NCBI RefSeq assembly: GCF_009695635.1
Contig: NZ_VUNN01000018.1
Location: forward strand, 1-46,967
DNA: 46,967 nt
Direction: 5' to 3'
DNA from: Bullifex porci
GTDB lineage: Bacteria > Spirochaetota > Spirochaetia > Sphaerochaetales > Sphaerochaetaceae
The notes beneath the pieces were generated by a model. That model did not search any database, was not told where the DNA came from, and saw nothing but the letters and a program-made list of their open reading frames with translations. Made by a program: the position numbers and the translations under genes. Shown piece by piece: positions 1 to 7,630 of the stretch (the first letter of the stretch is position 1; each line of letters begins with the position of its first letter).

Positions 1-127
1 TATATCAAAATTACTTAAGATGCTTTTTCCTTTTTTAACTGACTTTTTTTGTCCCTTTTTAGTTGACTACTTTTAAATTGTCCCTTTTCATTTGACTATT
101 TCTGGCCCTTTTCTGTTGACTCTAACA
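1..127. mobile_element. Terminal end of an IS21-family element (cut by window edge)
   Basis: The last ~105 bases hold four degenerate copies of a ~24 bp unit of the form TCCCTTTT-n-TTGACT, ending in TGACTCTAACA. Read on the minus strand this starts TGTTAGAGTCA, which matches the tip at 46537 (TGTCAGAGTCA) in the opposite orientation. Multiple internal repeats with TG...CA tips are typical of IS21 ends. This end has four units against three at the right-hand copy, so it may be the other (istA-side) end of the same kind of element. No transposase gene lies inside the window here. Confidence 0.75.
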
Positions 128-1114
128 TACATACTCACCATCATTCTGGAAGTCCATGGCGAAGATCGGCTTGGTAGCCCGGATGTCCCGGATCCTGTGA
201 TACATGAATTCCCGCTGCTCAGGATTAGGCAGTAGTTCCGGCACTGCATCATTGCCCACTGGCATGTAGTGGAAGTACCAGACAAACCGAGCACCCCACT
301 GAATCATCTGATCAATAAATTCATAGGAGCTGATAGAATCCAGATTCTGGCTGGTGTAGCAGCAGGACAGGCCGAAAGGCAGATGCTTCTCCTTCAGGAT
401 TGCCATTGCCTGAATCACTTTCTGGTAGGTACCGTTGCCACGGCGGCCATCGGTGGCAGACTCAAAGCCCTCCACGCTGATGGCAGGGATAAAATTCTTC
501 ACCCGGAGCATCTCGTTTGCAAAAGCTTCGTCGATCAATGTGGCGTTTGTGAAGGAAAGGAACTGGCAGTCGCTGTGCTTTTCACATAGGGCGATCAGGT
601 CCTTTTTGCGAACCAGAGGCTCACCGCCGGTATATATGTACATATATACGCCCAATTCCTTGCCCTGGGTGATAATGGAATCAATCTCGTCAAAGGTCAA
701 GTTCAGCTTGTTGCCGTATTCCGCAGCCCAGCAGCCGGTGCAGTGCAGGTTGCAGGCAGAGGTAGGGTCAAGCAGAATGGCCCAAGGAATATTGCAGTTA
801 TATTTCTTCCTCAGTTCCTGCTGCTTTGGCCAACCGATGATATTCGCGTTGAGGAAGAAAGTTTCAAAGGTGGCCTTTAGGACCTCCGAATCCGTCTCCT
901 TCAGGATGCTCATAGCGAGCTGATACATATTGTTCTGCGGGTCTTCCAGCACTTGACGGACTGCCGCGCGATGGACTGGGAAACTGTCGGGGCCATCGCC
1001 AGCCAACTTATCCACCCAGGACATCAGTTTCAGAGCATTTTCTTCCGGATTTTTCTCCAAGAAGCCAAAAGCAGTACGCAGAGTTGCTTTTTTCAGTTGA
1101 TTTGTAAATGACAT
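122..1114 (-). pseudogene. Radical SAM protein, C-terminus removed by IS insertion
   Basis: The 330 readable codons carry the radical SAM cluster CNLHCTGC (CxxxCxxC) around residue 120 and a GGEP motif. The preceding ~110 residues are a helical extension seen in Clostridia-type proteins of this kind. From memory, relatives continue past NDGEYV with a Gly/Cys-rich segment (GGCIAGGR-like) and an auxiliary cysteine region. Here the frame runs into the IS tip at about base 127, which supplies the last Cys and the TAG stop. The auxiliary region is lost, so the protein is probably inactive. The ATG has a good AAGGAG site. Composition is clearly GC-richer than the core genes. The substrate of the intact enzyme is unknown. 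It lies 12 bp after an oleate hydratase stump, so both were probably one operon. Confidence 0.85.
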
Positions 1115-1126
1115 CTTTATCTCTCC

Positions 1127-1234
1127 TTATATAAGCGGGGAGGCAACACTTCCCCTCAGTGATGCTTTGTTGTCCACGCCCTCGGGCTTTCTGGTACGGG
1201 CAAAGGCTTCGTAATTACCGCTGGAATAATACAT
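1127..1234 (-). pseudogene. ohyA: Stump of oleate hydratase (N-terminal fragment)
   Basis: A 35-codon frame begins [13 protein letters not shown] and continues [13 protein letters not shown] recognise this as the N-terminus of the FAD-dependent oleate hydratase family (formerly myosin-cross-reactive antigen; usually about 580 residues). In relatives the next residues form the FAD dinucleotide fold (GSGLASLAAA-like). Here it degenerates to [10 protein letters not shown] and stops, so nearly the whole enzyme is deleted. A GAGGA sequence precedes the ATG. It sits between a TetR regulator and a radical SAM gene on the same strand. Identification rests on memory of the family motif. Confidence 0.65.
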
Positions 1235-1307
1235 AACATGGTCCTCTATGTTTTTGTTTGTGTTCTCATTATATTGGGGAAAGAATCTGTTTTATACGGA
1301 CAAAAAA

Positions 1308-1340
1308 GGCCTCCATGCCTGAAATTTAGGCATAGAGGCC
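1308..1340 (-). terminator. Rho-independent terminator after the TetR gene
   Basis: GGCCTC-n-ATGCCT pairs with AGGCAT-n-GAGGCC across a 7-nt loop. On the minus strand the stem is followed by TTTTTT. It lies 22 bp past the TetR stop and separates the regulators from the ohyA stump and radical SAM gene. Confidence 0.8.
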
Positions 1341-1362
1341 GCTTTGTCTGAAAAATTTATTT

Positions 1363-1917
1363 TTACTTTTCACATCGGGCGATCAAACGTTCAAGATCCC
1401 CCTGCTTCAATTCGTAAATCCGTTGGAATCGGGTTTGAATTCCTTCCTGCATCCCTGTTTCCAGCCAGCCGATGATAATACCGAAGCAGACGCATTTTAA
1501 GTAATCTATGATGACCTTTCGGTCTTCCGTAGAAATCTGCCTTCCCGCCAAGATCACGTCCACATAAATCGTGACCACATGCTCGCATACCCGCCACTGA
1601 TACTGCTCGTAGATATCCCGGTTGACGGAGTGGTAAATGTGCATAACCGCTTTCCGGTTTTCCAATGCAAAGCTGAGGGCGGCATTGATGCAATCCTCCA
1701 GCGATTCTACCGCTGGATGCTCCCGAATCATCCGCTCCGCATCCGCATTTACAATACTTTCCACCAATTGCGGCAGGTCCTGGTAATAGTAATAAAAGGT
1801 ATTGCGGTTCACGCCGCAGTCATCTACAATATCCCGAATGGTAATTTGGCTCAAAGGCTTCTCGTTCAATAGTTTCACAAATGAATCCCGAATAGCTTTT
1901 TTAGTAAAATTGGCCAT
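1363..1917 (-). CDS. TetR-family transcriptional regulator
   Basis: A 184-residue protein of usual TetR length. The N-terminal ~50 residues form the TetR helix-turn-helix (TKKAIRDSFVKLL, ITIRDIVDDCGVNRNTFYYYY), with a tyrosine-rich recognition helix like that of the DhaS-type subgroup. The remaining ~130 residues are the helical ligand and dimer domain. The ATG has AGGAGG 8 nt upstream, and the gene follows the Xre gene by 3 bp, so the two are co-transcribed. It ends at a strong terminator. In related Firmicutes such a regulator sits beside oleate hydratase and may sense fatty acids; that role is inference. Its probable target is now deleted. Composition is GC-richer than the core, pointing to transfer. 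Confidence 0.85.
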   Translation of the reverse strand: MANFTKKAIRDSFVKLLNEKPLSQITIRDIVDDCGVNRNTFYYYYQDLPQLVESIVNADAERMIREHPAVESLEDCINAALSFALENRKAVMHIYHSVNRDIYEQYQWRVCEHVVTIYVDVILAGRQISTEDRKVIIDYLKCVCFGIIIGWLETGMQEGIQTRFQRIYELKQGDLERLIARCEK

Positions 1918-1920
1918 GTG

Positions 1921-2145
1921 TTACGCCTCCTTTCTTTGGAGTTCAACTATGTCTGAAATATTACATTGAAGAGCAATGCAAATTTTCACAATCGTATCTA
2001 AGTGAACCGATTCGTCTCGCCCCATTTTGGCAATTACTGATGAACTGAGATGAGTCATCTTCTGTAAATCTTTTTTCTTTAATTTACGGTCAATAAGCAT
2101 TTTCCAAAGTTTATTGTAAGAAAGAACCATCTTGGCCTCATCCAT
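1921..2145 (-). CDS. Small Xre/Cro-type HTH regulator
   Basis: A 74-residue protein from the ATG at 2145, chosen because AGGAGG lies 8 nt upstream; a longer frame to 2175 has no such site. Almost the whole protein is one Cro/C1-type helix-turn-helix (KLWKMLIDRKLKKKDLQKM, SSSVIAKMGRD, TIVKICIALQCNISDIVEL). It resembles the compact HTH_26-type regulators carried by Firmicutes conjugative elements. The stop is followed 3 bp later by the TetR start. A candidate -10 box TATACT lies at 2199-2204 in the AT-rich leader. The target is unknown. Confidence 0.85.
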   Translation of the reverse strand: MDEAKMVLSYNKLWKMLIDRKLKKKDLQKMTHLSSSVIAKMGRDESVHLDTIVKICIALQCNISDIVELQRKEA

Positions 2146-2198
2146 TTTTGCTACCTCCTGACAAATAAAAACCAAACAGTCAGTTTTCCTTCATAGTT

Positions 2199-2204
2199 AG
2201 TATA
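2199..2204 (-). promoter_or_regulatory. Candidate -10 box for the xre-tetR pair
   Basis: TATACT on the minus strand sits ~54 nt before the Xre ATG in an AT-rich stretch with a poly-A/T tract just upstream. A TTGTAT hexamer lies about 19 nt before it, a loose -35 match. Bases 2205-2366 otherwise show no gene, although the GC-rich part from about 2290 onwards looks like more decayed foreign coding sequence that I cannot name. Confidence 0.4.
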
Positions 2205-2366
2205 ATCTTTTTTTTCTTTTTAAATACAATAGAATTTATACGAAAATGAATTTTTATTTTATAATTGGAATTTTTTGTGGTTTCTATTATAGGACTTACT
2301 AACATACTGGCAAGCAATGCTTTTGGCTATCCAGATAACCTCCAGGCGCTTGTTGAGGATAGTCCC

Positions 2367-2875
2367 TCAAGCCCCCTTTGAACACATGATTGCATAATGC
2401 AGCTTCGTGTTTTTCAAACGCTTATGGAACACGGCCAGCTCACTGGCCCGAACGGAATGAGGAATATCTGTGGCGAATACCATGATTTTGCTGCCGTAGG
2501 TATCCCGCAGCAAGGCGCTGATCTCTTTGGCAAAGTTGGTACGGCTGTCTACCATGGTCAGCAGAATACCATCAATTTACAGTTTGGGATTAATCGGCCT
2601 GGACGGGAATCAATACCCGGTTAGCATTGACCTTCAGCATATCTAAAGATGGCTTGCAGTCGATTAGAATGTGGGTATAATCCCGTTTCAGCGTGTCCAG
2701 ATACTGCCGCAGAATGGTTTCCCGGCTCATGGCGTTTACCAGCGATACCTCCATGCCGGAGAGGGTAACGGGGAGCTTATCCGGTTAGGGCCTGCCCTAT
2801 GCCGAGATTGGTACAGGTTGTTGTCTTTCCAACGCCACCTTTCTGGTTGACGATGGCAATGATTTGGGTATTCAT
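2367..2875 (-). pseudogene. Shredded ParA-type partition ATPase
   Basis: The minus strand from the ATG at 2875 reads MNTQIIAIVNQKGGVGKTTT, the deviant Walker A start of ParA/Soj. After NLGIGQALTG it meets a stop. Blocks in other frames then follow: SGMEVSLVNAMSRETILRQY, ILIDCKPSLDML (A-prime-like motif), VLIPVQAD, a TAA in place of a Lys codon after INPKL, and IDGILLTMVDSRTNFAKEIS to FATDIPHSVRASE, before a last frameshift. Against the ~270-residue family several internal segments are missing, so this is an old remnant. It is similar to ParA of Firmicutes conjugative elements and plasmids, and supports a mobile origin for the island. Confidence 0.85.
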
Positions 2876-3155
2876 AATTTCACGCCGCAATATCGTTTAT
2901 TCATATATGGCCTCTTTGAATTGTGTTTAGATATAAGAAAAGCCGCCACTAAAAAAGCGACGGATATCCCTCAAAGTCCAATGTTCTGTTATTTTGGAGC
3001 GATGAGAGATTTTAGTTCTAATGAAACACCTCACTTTCCGGCCCGCCTTTTGAGCCTGTTTTTTGTGGTTAAAAACCGTGGAAAAAGAATAAAGACAAAC
3101 CAGCAAACCCTTTAAATATTAGGGATTTTCCGATTTGTCTTTATTATAGTGTATG
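2876..3155. other. Non-coding remnant of the mobile island
   Basis: I see no convincing gene here. The one open frame (2864-3115, plus) has no recognisable domain and overlaps the ParA start. A 12-bp inverted repeat, AATAAAGACAAA at 3088-3099 and TTTGTCTTTATT at 3134-3145, flanks a 34-nt spacer; it may be a terminator remnant or a recombinase or excisionase site. Composition changes from GC-rich to AT-rich across the stretch. Confidence 0.5.
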
Positions 3156-3331
3156 GGCATTCACATGCAACCCTTCCAATAATATGGGTACTCCAGTAAA
3201 GCTAGTCTCTGAAAGATTAGGGCATAAAAAATATAGAAACTAATCTAAGAACGTATTCTCACCTTTATAAAGAAAAAGAAGAAGAGGTTACAGAAAAACT
3301 TGATTCGATTTGTCAAAAAGTATCCATTTAA
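3156..3331 (+). pseudogene. C-terminal fragment of a tyrosine recombinase (integrase)
   Basis: Three successive frames give HSHATL, then NMGTPVKLVSERLGHK, then HKNIETNLRTYSHLYKEK to a TAA at 3329. Joined, they match the C-terminal end of Tn916/phage-type integrases: the box II HxxR region (the Arg side is lost), LGHKN, and the catalytic Tyr in TYSHLY. Two 1-nt frameshifts and loss of the first ~85% make it non-functional. It lies at the border between the foreign island and the core genome, as expected if the island entered through it. Confidence 0.85.
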
Positions 3332-3383
3332 CCACGCTAATTTCTTTATAGGTACATAAATGGTACAATAACAATTATAAATA

Positions 3384-3420
3384 AAAGCCTAACTCATGAT
3401 ATTACAATAAGTTAGGCTTT
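3384..3420 (-). terminator. Terminator after guaA (probably bidirectional)
   Basis: An 11-bp perfect stem (AAAGCCTAACT with AGTTAGGCTTT, 15-nt loop) begins 9 bp after the guaA stop. T-rich sequence follows on both strands, so it can also stop transcription coming from the island. Confidence 0.8.
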
Positions 3421-3429
3421 ATTTTCATA

Positions 3430-4977
3430 CTATTCCCACTCAATAGTTGCAGGTGGCTTTGAGGTAATATCATAAAGGACTCTATTTACACCCTTTACTT
3501 CGTTACATATTCTTGATGCACATCTTTGCATTACATCATATGGAAGATGATACCAATCGGCAGTCATTGCATCTTGGCTTGTTACAGCACGAAGAGTACA
3601 CACTTCTCTATAGGTTCTCTCATCACCCTGTACACCTACACTCTTAACTGGTAGTAGGTCAGCTAAGGCTTGCCAAATTTCATGGTAAAGACCTGCTTTT
3701 CTAATCTCATCGATAAAGATAGCATCAACATCTCTTAGAGTATCGAGACGCTCCTTTGTGACCTCACCAATACATCTTACACCTAATCCAGGACCTGGGA
3801 ATGGATGACGATCAACAAGCTCCTCAGGAAGACCTAATTCTCTTCCAAGCTCTCTAACTTCATCCTTAAATAGCTCCTTTAAAGGCTCTAAAAGCTTCCA
3901 CTTCAAGTCCTCTGGAAGACCACCAACATTGTGGTGTGATTTAATTGTAGATGTAGGGCCACCAAATGGTGATTTCGATTCAACGATATCTGGATAGAGA
4001 GTACCTTGTGCAAGGTGAGTAATATCACCACACTTCCTTGCTTCATTATAGAAGGTATCAACAAAGAGCTTTCCAATAGTCTTTCTCTTATCCTCAGGAT
4101 CTGTTTTACCCTTTAATGCACTTAAGAAAGCATCCTCAGCATCGGCATATTGAAGTCTCATATTAAAATGCTTTCCAAATAAATCTAAAACATTTTGAGC
4201 TTCATTCTTTCTAAGCATACCGTTATTAACAAATACGCATACTAGCTTATCACCAATAGCTCTATGAATAAGTACTGCTGCAACTGAGGAATCTACTCCA
4301 CCAGAAAGGCCACAAAGAACTTGGCCATCACCAACTTCCTTTCTAATTGACTCGATAGCTTCATTGATGAAATTACCCATATTCCAGTCAGCTTTAGCAT
4401 TACAAATATCAAGTACAAAGTTTGAAAGCATCTTCTGACCATCAAGAGAGTGAGCTACCTCTGGGTGGAATTGAACTCCATAGAAGCTTCTTTTACTATC
4501 CTCAACTACTGTATATGGACAATTTGGAGTATCAGCTACTGTAACAAAGCCTTCAGGGATTTTATCAACACTATCTCCATGACTCATCCAAACCTGTGAT
4601 AGATCACTAACACCCTTTAAGAGCTTACTTTCTCTTAAGATGTTTATGTTAGCTATTCCATATTCCTTTTTCTCAGGACAGGTTACATGTCCACCTAATA
4701 CTAAAGACATTACCTGTAACCCATAACAAATACCTAAAACAGGAATACCAAGTGAAAAGATCTCCTTATCAGGACGAGGAGAGCCTTCCTGACTTACAGA
4801 TGCAGGTCCACCAGAGAAGATAATCCCCTTAGGAGCTATCTTCTTTATTTCTTCTGCACTTGTATTAAATGGTACGATTTGGCTATATACTCCAAGCTCT
4901 CTAACTCTTCTTGCGATAAGCTGACTATATTGAGCGCCAAAATCGAGTACTATTACTGTATCATGTTTCTGTTCCAT
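3430..4977 (-). CDS. guaA: GMP synthase (glutamine-hydrolysing)
   Basis: Converts XMP, ATP and glutamine to GMP, the last step of de novo guanine nucleotide synthesis. Domains in order: class I glutamine amidotransferase with nucleophile Cys84 in GICYGLQ and His171/Glu173 in HPEV; ATP pyrophosphatase with PP-loop SGGVDS at 225-230; and the C-terminal dimerisation domain ending TSKPPATIEWE. The 515-residue length fits the family. I chose the ATG at 4977; an upstream TTG at 4989 would overlap the previous gene. No strong Shine-Dalgarno is visible, which suggests translational coupling to the S-component gene ending at 4983. It is the last gene of the 11573-3430 operon and has its own terminator. 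Confidence 0.97.
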   Translation of the reverse strand: MEQKHDTVIVLDFGAQYSQLIARRVRELGVYSQIVPFNTSAEEIKKIAPKGIIFSGGPASVSQEGSPRPDKEIFSLGIPVLGICYGLQVMSLVLGGHVTCPEKKEYGIANINILRESKLLKGVSDLSQVWMSHGDSVDKIPEGFVTVADTPNCPYTVVEDSKRSFYGVQFHPEVAHSLDGQKMLSNFVLDICNAKADWNMGNFINEAIESIRKEVGDGQVLCGLSGGVDSSVAAVLIHRAIGDKLVCVFVNNGMLRKNEAQNVLDLFGKHFNMRLQYADAEDAFLSALKGKTDPEDKRKTIGKLFVDTFYNEARKCGDITHLAQGTLYPDIVESKSPFGGPTSTIKSHHNVGGLPEDLKWKLLEPLKELFKDEVRELGRELGLPEELVDRHPFPGPGLGVRCIGEVTKERLDTLRDVDAIFIDEIRKAGLYHEIWQALADLLPVKSVGVQGDERTYREVCTLRAVTSQDAMTADWYHLPYDVMQRCASRICNEVKGVNRVLYDITSKPPATIEWE

Positions 4978-4982
4978 ATTTA

Positions 4983-5498
4983 CTACCAAGAAATTGTCTT
5001 TACAGGTGGATAAGCCTTTCTAACAGCCTCACTTAAGATAAAGCCCGCAACAACACCTACACCACTTTGGATAAGGTTTCCAGGGATCTCTGCAATTGCT
5101 GTTGGGAAGCCTGTTAAGAAAAAGCCTGCTAAAAGGCAATAGCCTCCAGCAACGACTACCATACAAACTAAACCAGCAATAAGCTTTCTTGCAAAGGTAA
5201 TTGTCTCCTTACTCATAATTAAAGCCATAAGTAAGCCCTCTAAGCCATGTACAATAAAGCTTATAGCAGCCCACTGTGGGTAGCCACCAATGGCATCTGC
5301 AAGTGCTGTTCCTAGTCCTGCAGATAAGCCTGCTGTAACTGGACCTAATGTATAAGCGATAAAACAGATAGCGACGTCGCAAGGATTAAGATAACCACGA
5401 GCTGTAGGAATCTTTATAACCATAGTGAAAACACATACTACAGCGATACAAATTGCAAGAGTTGCAATTTTAACTGTATTACTCTTCTCTTTAGCCAT
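4983..5498 (-). CDS. ECF transporter S component (substrate unknown)
   Basis: A 171-residue, strongly hydrophobic protein with about five to six membrane segments, the size of an energy-coupling-factor substrate-binding (S) subunit. The pattern ARGYLNPCDVAICFIAYTLG, GLGTALADAIGGYPQWA and HGLEGLL resembles the DUF1393 / ECF-ribofla_trS group, which includes HmpT-like carriers. The sequence does not reveal the ligand. It follows ecfT with an 8-bp overlap and has GGAGG 6 nt before the ATG. With EcfT and the fused EcfA it forms a complete group I ECF importer. The downstream guaA makes a purine or purine-derived compound worth testing, but that is inference. Confidence 0.85.
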   Translation of the reverse strand: MAKEKSNTVKIATLAICIAVVCVFTMVIKIPTARGYLNPCDVAICFIAYTLGPVTAGLSAGLGTALADAIGGYPQWAAISFIVHGLEGLLMALIMSKETITFARKLIAGLVCMVVVAGGYCLLAGFFLTGFPTAIAEIPGNLIQSGVGVVAGFILSEAVRKAYPPVKTISW

Positions 5499-6264
5499 GT
5501 AAAGCCTCCAAGGTAATTAAAAATATAGCAGGAATAATAATGCTAATAGCCAAATGTGTAAACAACTTTTTGCCCCCTTCAAGGGTATAGAATTCAGCTT
5601 TATTTTTACTCCTTCCATATCCTCTGAGGTCCAATGCAGCTGCTGTTGTGTTGATACTTTTTAGTGCAACAACCAATGCAGAAGTAAATGTAGGTATTAG
5701 CTTTGTAAAGGATTTTTTCTCTCCCTCCTCGTCAGGATTAGGAAGTCTTAAGCGTTGACTATCCTTAATCCTAGTAAAGGTTGAAGCAAAGGATGGAATA
5801 AATCTTAAAGCTAGTGAAAGCACCATACAGAAAGAATCTGGAAGATGGAAACTTTTAAGAGCTAATAATATATCTCTACTTGTAGAGCTCTCTAAAAGAA
5901 GAGTACAGATCATAGAGATAAAATAGAAACGTGAAATTAAGACTAGAACTATATTTAAGCCTTCAGTTGTAATAATAGTAAAGCTCTTATAGCTTAATAG
6001 TGCACTTCCACCTCTTTCCTGAAGAGGCATAAATAAAACCATAAAGATAGTAACAGGTAGCATTAGCTTAATATTATGTAATGTTACCTTTAATTTAACT
6101 GTAGTTAAAGAAAGTAACGTTATTAATAAAGTTAACGCATAATGAACATAAAGTGGCATATCAAAGAAAACCACAATGCACATTAATATTGTAAAGATTA
6201 TCTTTGCTCTTACATCGAATCGATGATATAGGGAGGAGCCTGCAATATAGGTATTAATTTGCAT
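5491..6264 (-). CDS. ecfT: ECF transporter transmembrane coupling protein EcfT
   Basis: A 257-residue membrane protein starting MQINTYIAGSSLYHRFDVRAK, the usual EcfT opening (GSSxLHRLDPRxK). Several N-terminal membrane spans are followed by a cytoplasmic helical region with RIKDSQRLR and ALDLRGYGR, which correspond to the coupling helices that contact the two ATPases (the usual ARG motifs). It transmits ATP-driven motion to the S component. It overlaps the EcfA gene by 11 bp and the S gene by 8 bp, which indicates tight coupling. Confidence 0.92.
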   Translation of the reverse strand: MQINTYIAGSSLYHRFDVRAKIIFTILMCIVVFFDMPLYVHYALTLLITLLSLTTVKLKVTLHNIKLMLPVTIFMVLFMPLQERGGSALLSYKSFTIITTEGLNIVLVLISRFYFISMICTLLLESSTSRDILLALKSFHLPDSFCMVLSLALRFIPSFASTFTRIKDSQRLRLPNPDEEGEKKSFTKLIPTFTSALVVALKSINTTAAALDLRGYGRSKNKAEFYTLEGGKKLFTHLAISIIIPAIFLITLEALHG

Positions 6265-7630
6265 ACATCACACCATTCTCAATATAGTACCCATGATTTG
6301 TAATAGCATCAGCAAACGCTTCATCATGAGTAATTAATAATATTCCAGCTCCATTAGCTGAAAGTAGCTTAATTAGCCTAATTGATTCCTCGTAATCAAG
6401 AGCGCTATCAAGCTCATCAAGAATATAAAATGGACGATTAAGAGAGTAGTATATCGCACATTGAAGTCTCTTTCTTTCGCCATAGCTCATTAGGGAGGCA
6501 ACATCATCCCCATTTAATCTAAATAGCTTTAGTAGCTCCGTTACTCTTCTCTCCTTTTCTTTGCTAGATAGCTTTAAATAATCAAGCGCAAAGGCTAATT
6601 CATCATACGCAGTTGGTAAGAAGATTTGGAAATCAGGATTTTGGAACATATATCCCACAATCCTCGATAGCTCCTTCTTCTTTAAGCTTTTTGACCGATA
6701 TATTATCTCACCACTATCCTTTTCATATAAGCCACAAAGGATAGATGAAAATGTTGATTTACCACTTCCATTTAACCCTCTTAAAGTTATTACTTCACCT
6801 CTTTTAAGAGAGAAATTATCAACTTTAATTTTAAATGGCTCCTCCTCAAGTACAGATCTATGAGGGTGTGTGAAAGTTAAATTTTTTACTATAAGCTCAT
6901 CGGAGGATAATTTATTTTCAAATACAACATGTTCAATTTTAGAAAACTCTTCAATTGAGCTATTATCAGCAAGAGCTAATGTGCCATCAAGGATATATAC
7001 TTTATCAAATACACTATCAAAGCAATTAAGATAGTGAGATGCAAATACAACTGTTGCTCTTTTTCTCTCCTTTAATCTATCACTTAGCTTCTTTCGGTAT
7101 GAGACATCTAAATCATCAAAGGCTTCATCTAATATATTATACTTACTGTAAACGACATCAGAGGTAGCAAGCATTAAACGACGTTTTTCTCCACCACTAA
7201 GCTCAGAAGTGGAGATATTGCGATATCGATTAAGTCCCCAAAAGCTTAAAGCCTCATCTAATCTCTTTTTCATCTCTTCACGATCAAGGCAAAGAGATTG
7301 CATAGGGAAAACTACCTCCTCTTCTACAGTTGAAGTAATAATAAAGTCTGTTGCATTTTGAGGAACTAATGAAAAGATATTCATCCTTTCAAGTGCTTCC
7401 TCACATGAAAGAGAGTCATATGTAACACTTCCAGTTAGATTGCCATCATTATATTTTGGAGTTAAGCCAGATAAAATCATTGAAAGTGTAGACTTACCCT
7501 TCTCTGGGCGTCCTAAGATTAGAATATTTTCATTTTCTCTACACTCAAATGATACATTGTCAAAAAGCACCCTATTAGAGGTGCTTTCATAAACTGTATA
7601 TGAAAAGGAAAGATTATCAACCTTTAGCAT
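6254..7630 (-). CDS. Fused double ECF ATPase (EcfA-EcfA')
   Basis: A 458-residue polypeptide with two ABC ATPase domains in tandem, where most bacteria encode EcfA1 and EcfA2 separately. Domain 1: Walker A GRPEKGKST at 40-48, signature LSGGE at 144-148, Walker B ILDEA at 166-170, switch His199. Domain 2: Walker A GLNGSGKST at 285-293, a degenerate signature LMSYGE near 380 instead of LSGGQ, Walker B ILDEL at 403-407, and the LLITHDEAF switch. The altered second signature suggests the two composite ATP sites are unequal. It starts within the plsC stop (TAATG, 1-bp overlap) and overlaps ecfT. Fused EcfA proteins are known elsewhere, so the fusion itself is not novel. Confidence 0.92.
   Translation of the reverse strand: MLKVDNLSFSYTVYESTSNRVLFDNVSFECRENENILILGRPEKGKSTLSMILSGLTPKYNDGNLTGSVTYDSLSCEEALERMNIFSLVPQNATDFIITSTVEEEVVFPMQSLCLDREEMKKRLDEALSFWGLNRYRNISTSELSGGEKRRLMLATSDVVYSKYNILDEAFDDLDVSYRKKLSDRLKERKRATVVFASHYLNCFDSVFDKVYILDGTLALADNSSIEEFSKIEHVVFENKLSSDELIVKNLTFTHPHRSVLEEEPFKIKVDNFSLKRGEVITLRGLNGSGKSTFSSILCGLYEKDSGEIIYRSKSLKKKELSRIVGYMFQNPDFQIFLPTAYDELAFALDYLKLSSKEKERRVTELLKLFRLNGDDVASLMSYGERKRLQCAIYYSLNRPFYILDELDSALDYEESIRLIKLLSANGAGILLITHDEAFADAITNHGYYIENGVMYAN

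Noticed and set aside
269-923. Long plus-strand frames opposite the radical SAM gene
   Set aside because: They are shadows of the minus-strand coding sequence, which has real motifs and a ribosome site.
2864-3115. Open frame of 83 codons on the plus strand as a gene
   Set aside because: It overlaps the ParA start, has no recognisable domain or ribosome site, and spans a composition change and an inverted repeat.
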